Below are positions 63,588 to 64,000 of a stretch of 64,000 bases of DNA, in pieces; positions within the stretch are counted from its first letter, which is position 1, and each line of letters opens with the position of its first letter. The DNA is taken from positions 372,001 through 436,000 of the forward strand of contig JADKDZ010000001.1 in the NCBI GenBank assembly GCA_016718265.1, read 5' to 3'. The notes beneath the pieces are model-generated. The model saw only the letters and a list, made by a program, of their open reading frames with translations. It had not been told where the DNA came from and ran no database searches. This DNA comes from Uliginosibacterium sp. (GTDB taxonomy: Bacteria; Pseudomonadota; Gammaproteobacteria; Burkholderiales; Rhodocyclaceae). A program made the translations under genes and the position numbers.

Positions 63588-63956
63588 ATGACCACACCCA
63601 ACGCCCATCGCCTGGACAGCATTGTCGCTGAGGCCAGAAAGAATGCCGCGCAACGCGAGCAAGGCTATCGCGAGCGAGCGTTGAAGCTCTACCCTTGGGT
63701 CTGTACCCGTTGCACGCGCGAGTTCACCCGCGACAATCTGCAACAACTCACGGTGCATCATCGCAACCACAACCACGACGACAACCCACCGGATGGCAGC
63801 AACTGGGAACTGCTGTGCATCTACTGCCACGAGAACGAGCATTCGCGTTACCTGGAAGCGGCTGCCGGCGGCGGTGGCAGTGGCAGTGGCGAGAACAAGA
63901 TCGCGGCGGCGACCCACAATCCCTTCGCCGCGCTGAAGGGTCTGCTCGACAAGTAG
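63588..63956 (+). CDS. HNH nuclease (YajD family)
   Basis: A 122-residue HNH endonuclease-like protein. Two Cys pairs (CTRC and CIYC) flank LTVHHRNHNHDDNPPDGSNWELLCIYCHENEH, which has the His-Asn-His metal site. YajD-type proteins are small stand-alone HNH nucleases of unknown role. A Gly/Ser-rich linker (GGGGSGSG) precedes the C-terminal end. It is divergent from the Hsp20 gene and is the last gene in the window. Confidence 0.9.
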   Translation: MTTPNAHRLDSIVAEARKNAAQREQGYRERALKLYPWVCTRCTREFTRDNLQQLTVHHRNHNHDDNPPDGSNWELLCIYCHENEHSRYLEAAAGGGGSGSGENKIAAATHNPFAALKGLLDK

Positions 63957-64000
63957 CCTGCTGCGACGACCTCCGTATGCCCGATCAGGCACCGGGTTAC

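Overview
The window is high-GC, tightly packed proteobacterial DNA with many ATGA stop/start overlaps. Gene content (aerobic-type cobO/cobQ cobalamin genes, gltIJKL, AcrAB-OprM-type efflux, MidA, YbjQ, LpoB, an IPTL-CTERM protein) suggests a betaproteobacterium, possibly of the Rhodocyclales. That assignment is an inference from gene content, not a database result.

Region 1 (1-11763) is one plus-strand cobalamin operon: cobO, cobB, cobD, cobC, cobQ, an unusual ACP-like membrane protein, btuC, btuD, btuF, cobU, a transglutaminase-like gene and cobT. It covers late corrinoid synthesis (adenosylation, amidation, aminopropanol arm, lower-ligand activation) plus corrinoid import. It is riddled with short palindromic repeats, most starting GTAG and ending CTAC, as expected of REP/BIME elements. 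Several lie inside genes: cobQ carries two in-frame insertions, cobU is frameshifted by one, and the btuF signal peptide is split by one that brings a stop codon. cobB and btuD also carry low-complexity or palindromic in-frame segments. A REP-associated tyrosine transposase (RAYT), with a REP of the same family upstream, lies at 51015-51627.

Region 2 (11764-25335) holds a Tat-exported PilJ-like protein, a tripartite RND efflux operon with a divergent TetR regulator and a perfect 20-bp palindromic operator, a glutamate/aspartate ABC transporter operon ending in an asparaginase, a small unknown gene and a MidA-type methyltransferase. Region 3 (25402-39970) is housekeeping and accessory: a Lon-N protein, a chemoreceptor, a spermidine-synthase-like protein, a GH43 glycosidase, SelO, two YbjQ proteins facing an M48 protease, a YciA thioesterase, a four-gene lipoprotein operon (COG3014-like, YcfL-like, LpoB, CsgG/LpoB-like), a TRIC channel and a NYN-OST-HTH protein.

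Region 4 (40130-49603) is a giant surface-type protein of about 17 repeats with a C-terminal IPTL sorting signal, interrupted by an apparent 1-nt deletion, followed by a histidine-kinase/TPR-response-regulator pair. Region 5 (49604-53419) is a decaying island: RAYT remnant, REP elements, two small membrane genes, intact RAYT, frameshifted methyltransferase and a broken IS30 transposase. Region 6 (53429-63956) has a two-component system, an SPFH/SH3/DUF3298-like/ankyrin-like gene run, and a small heat-shock gene with a ROSE-type RNA thermometer, divergent from an HNH nuclease gene.

Four plus-strand genes carry apparent single-nucleotide deletions (about 41945, 57730, 59475, 60755). Either these genes are decaying or the assembly contains indel errors; the sequence alone cannot decide.
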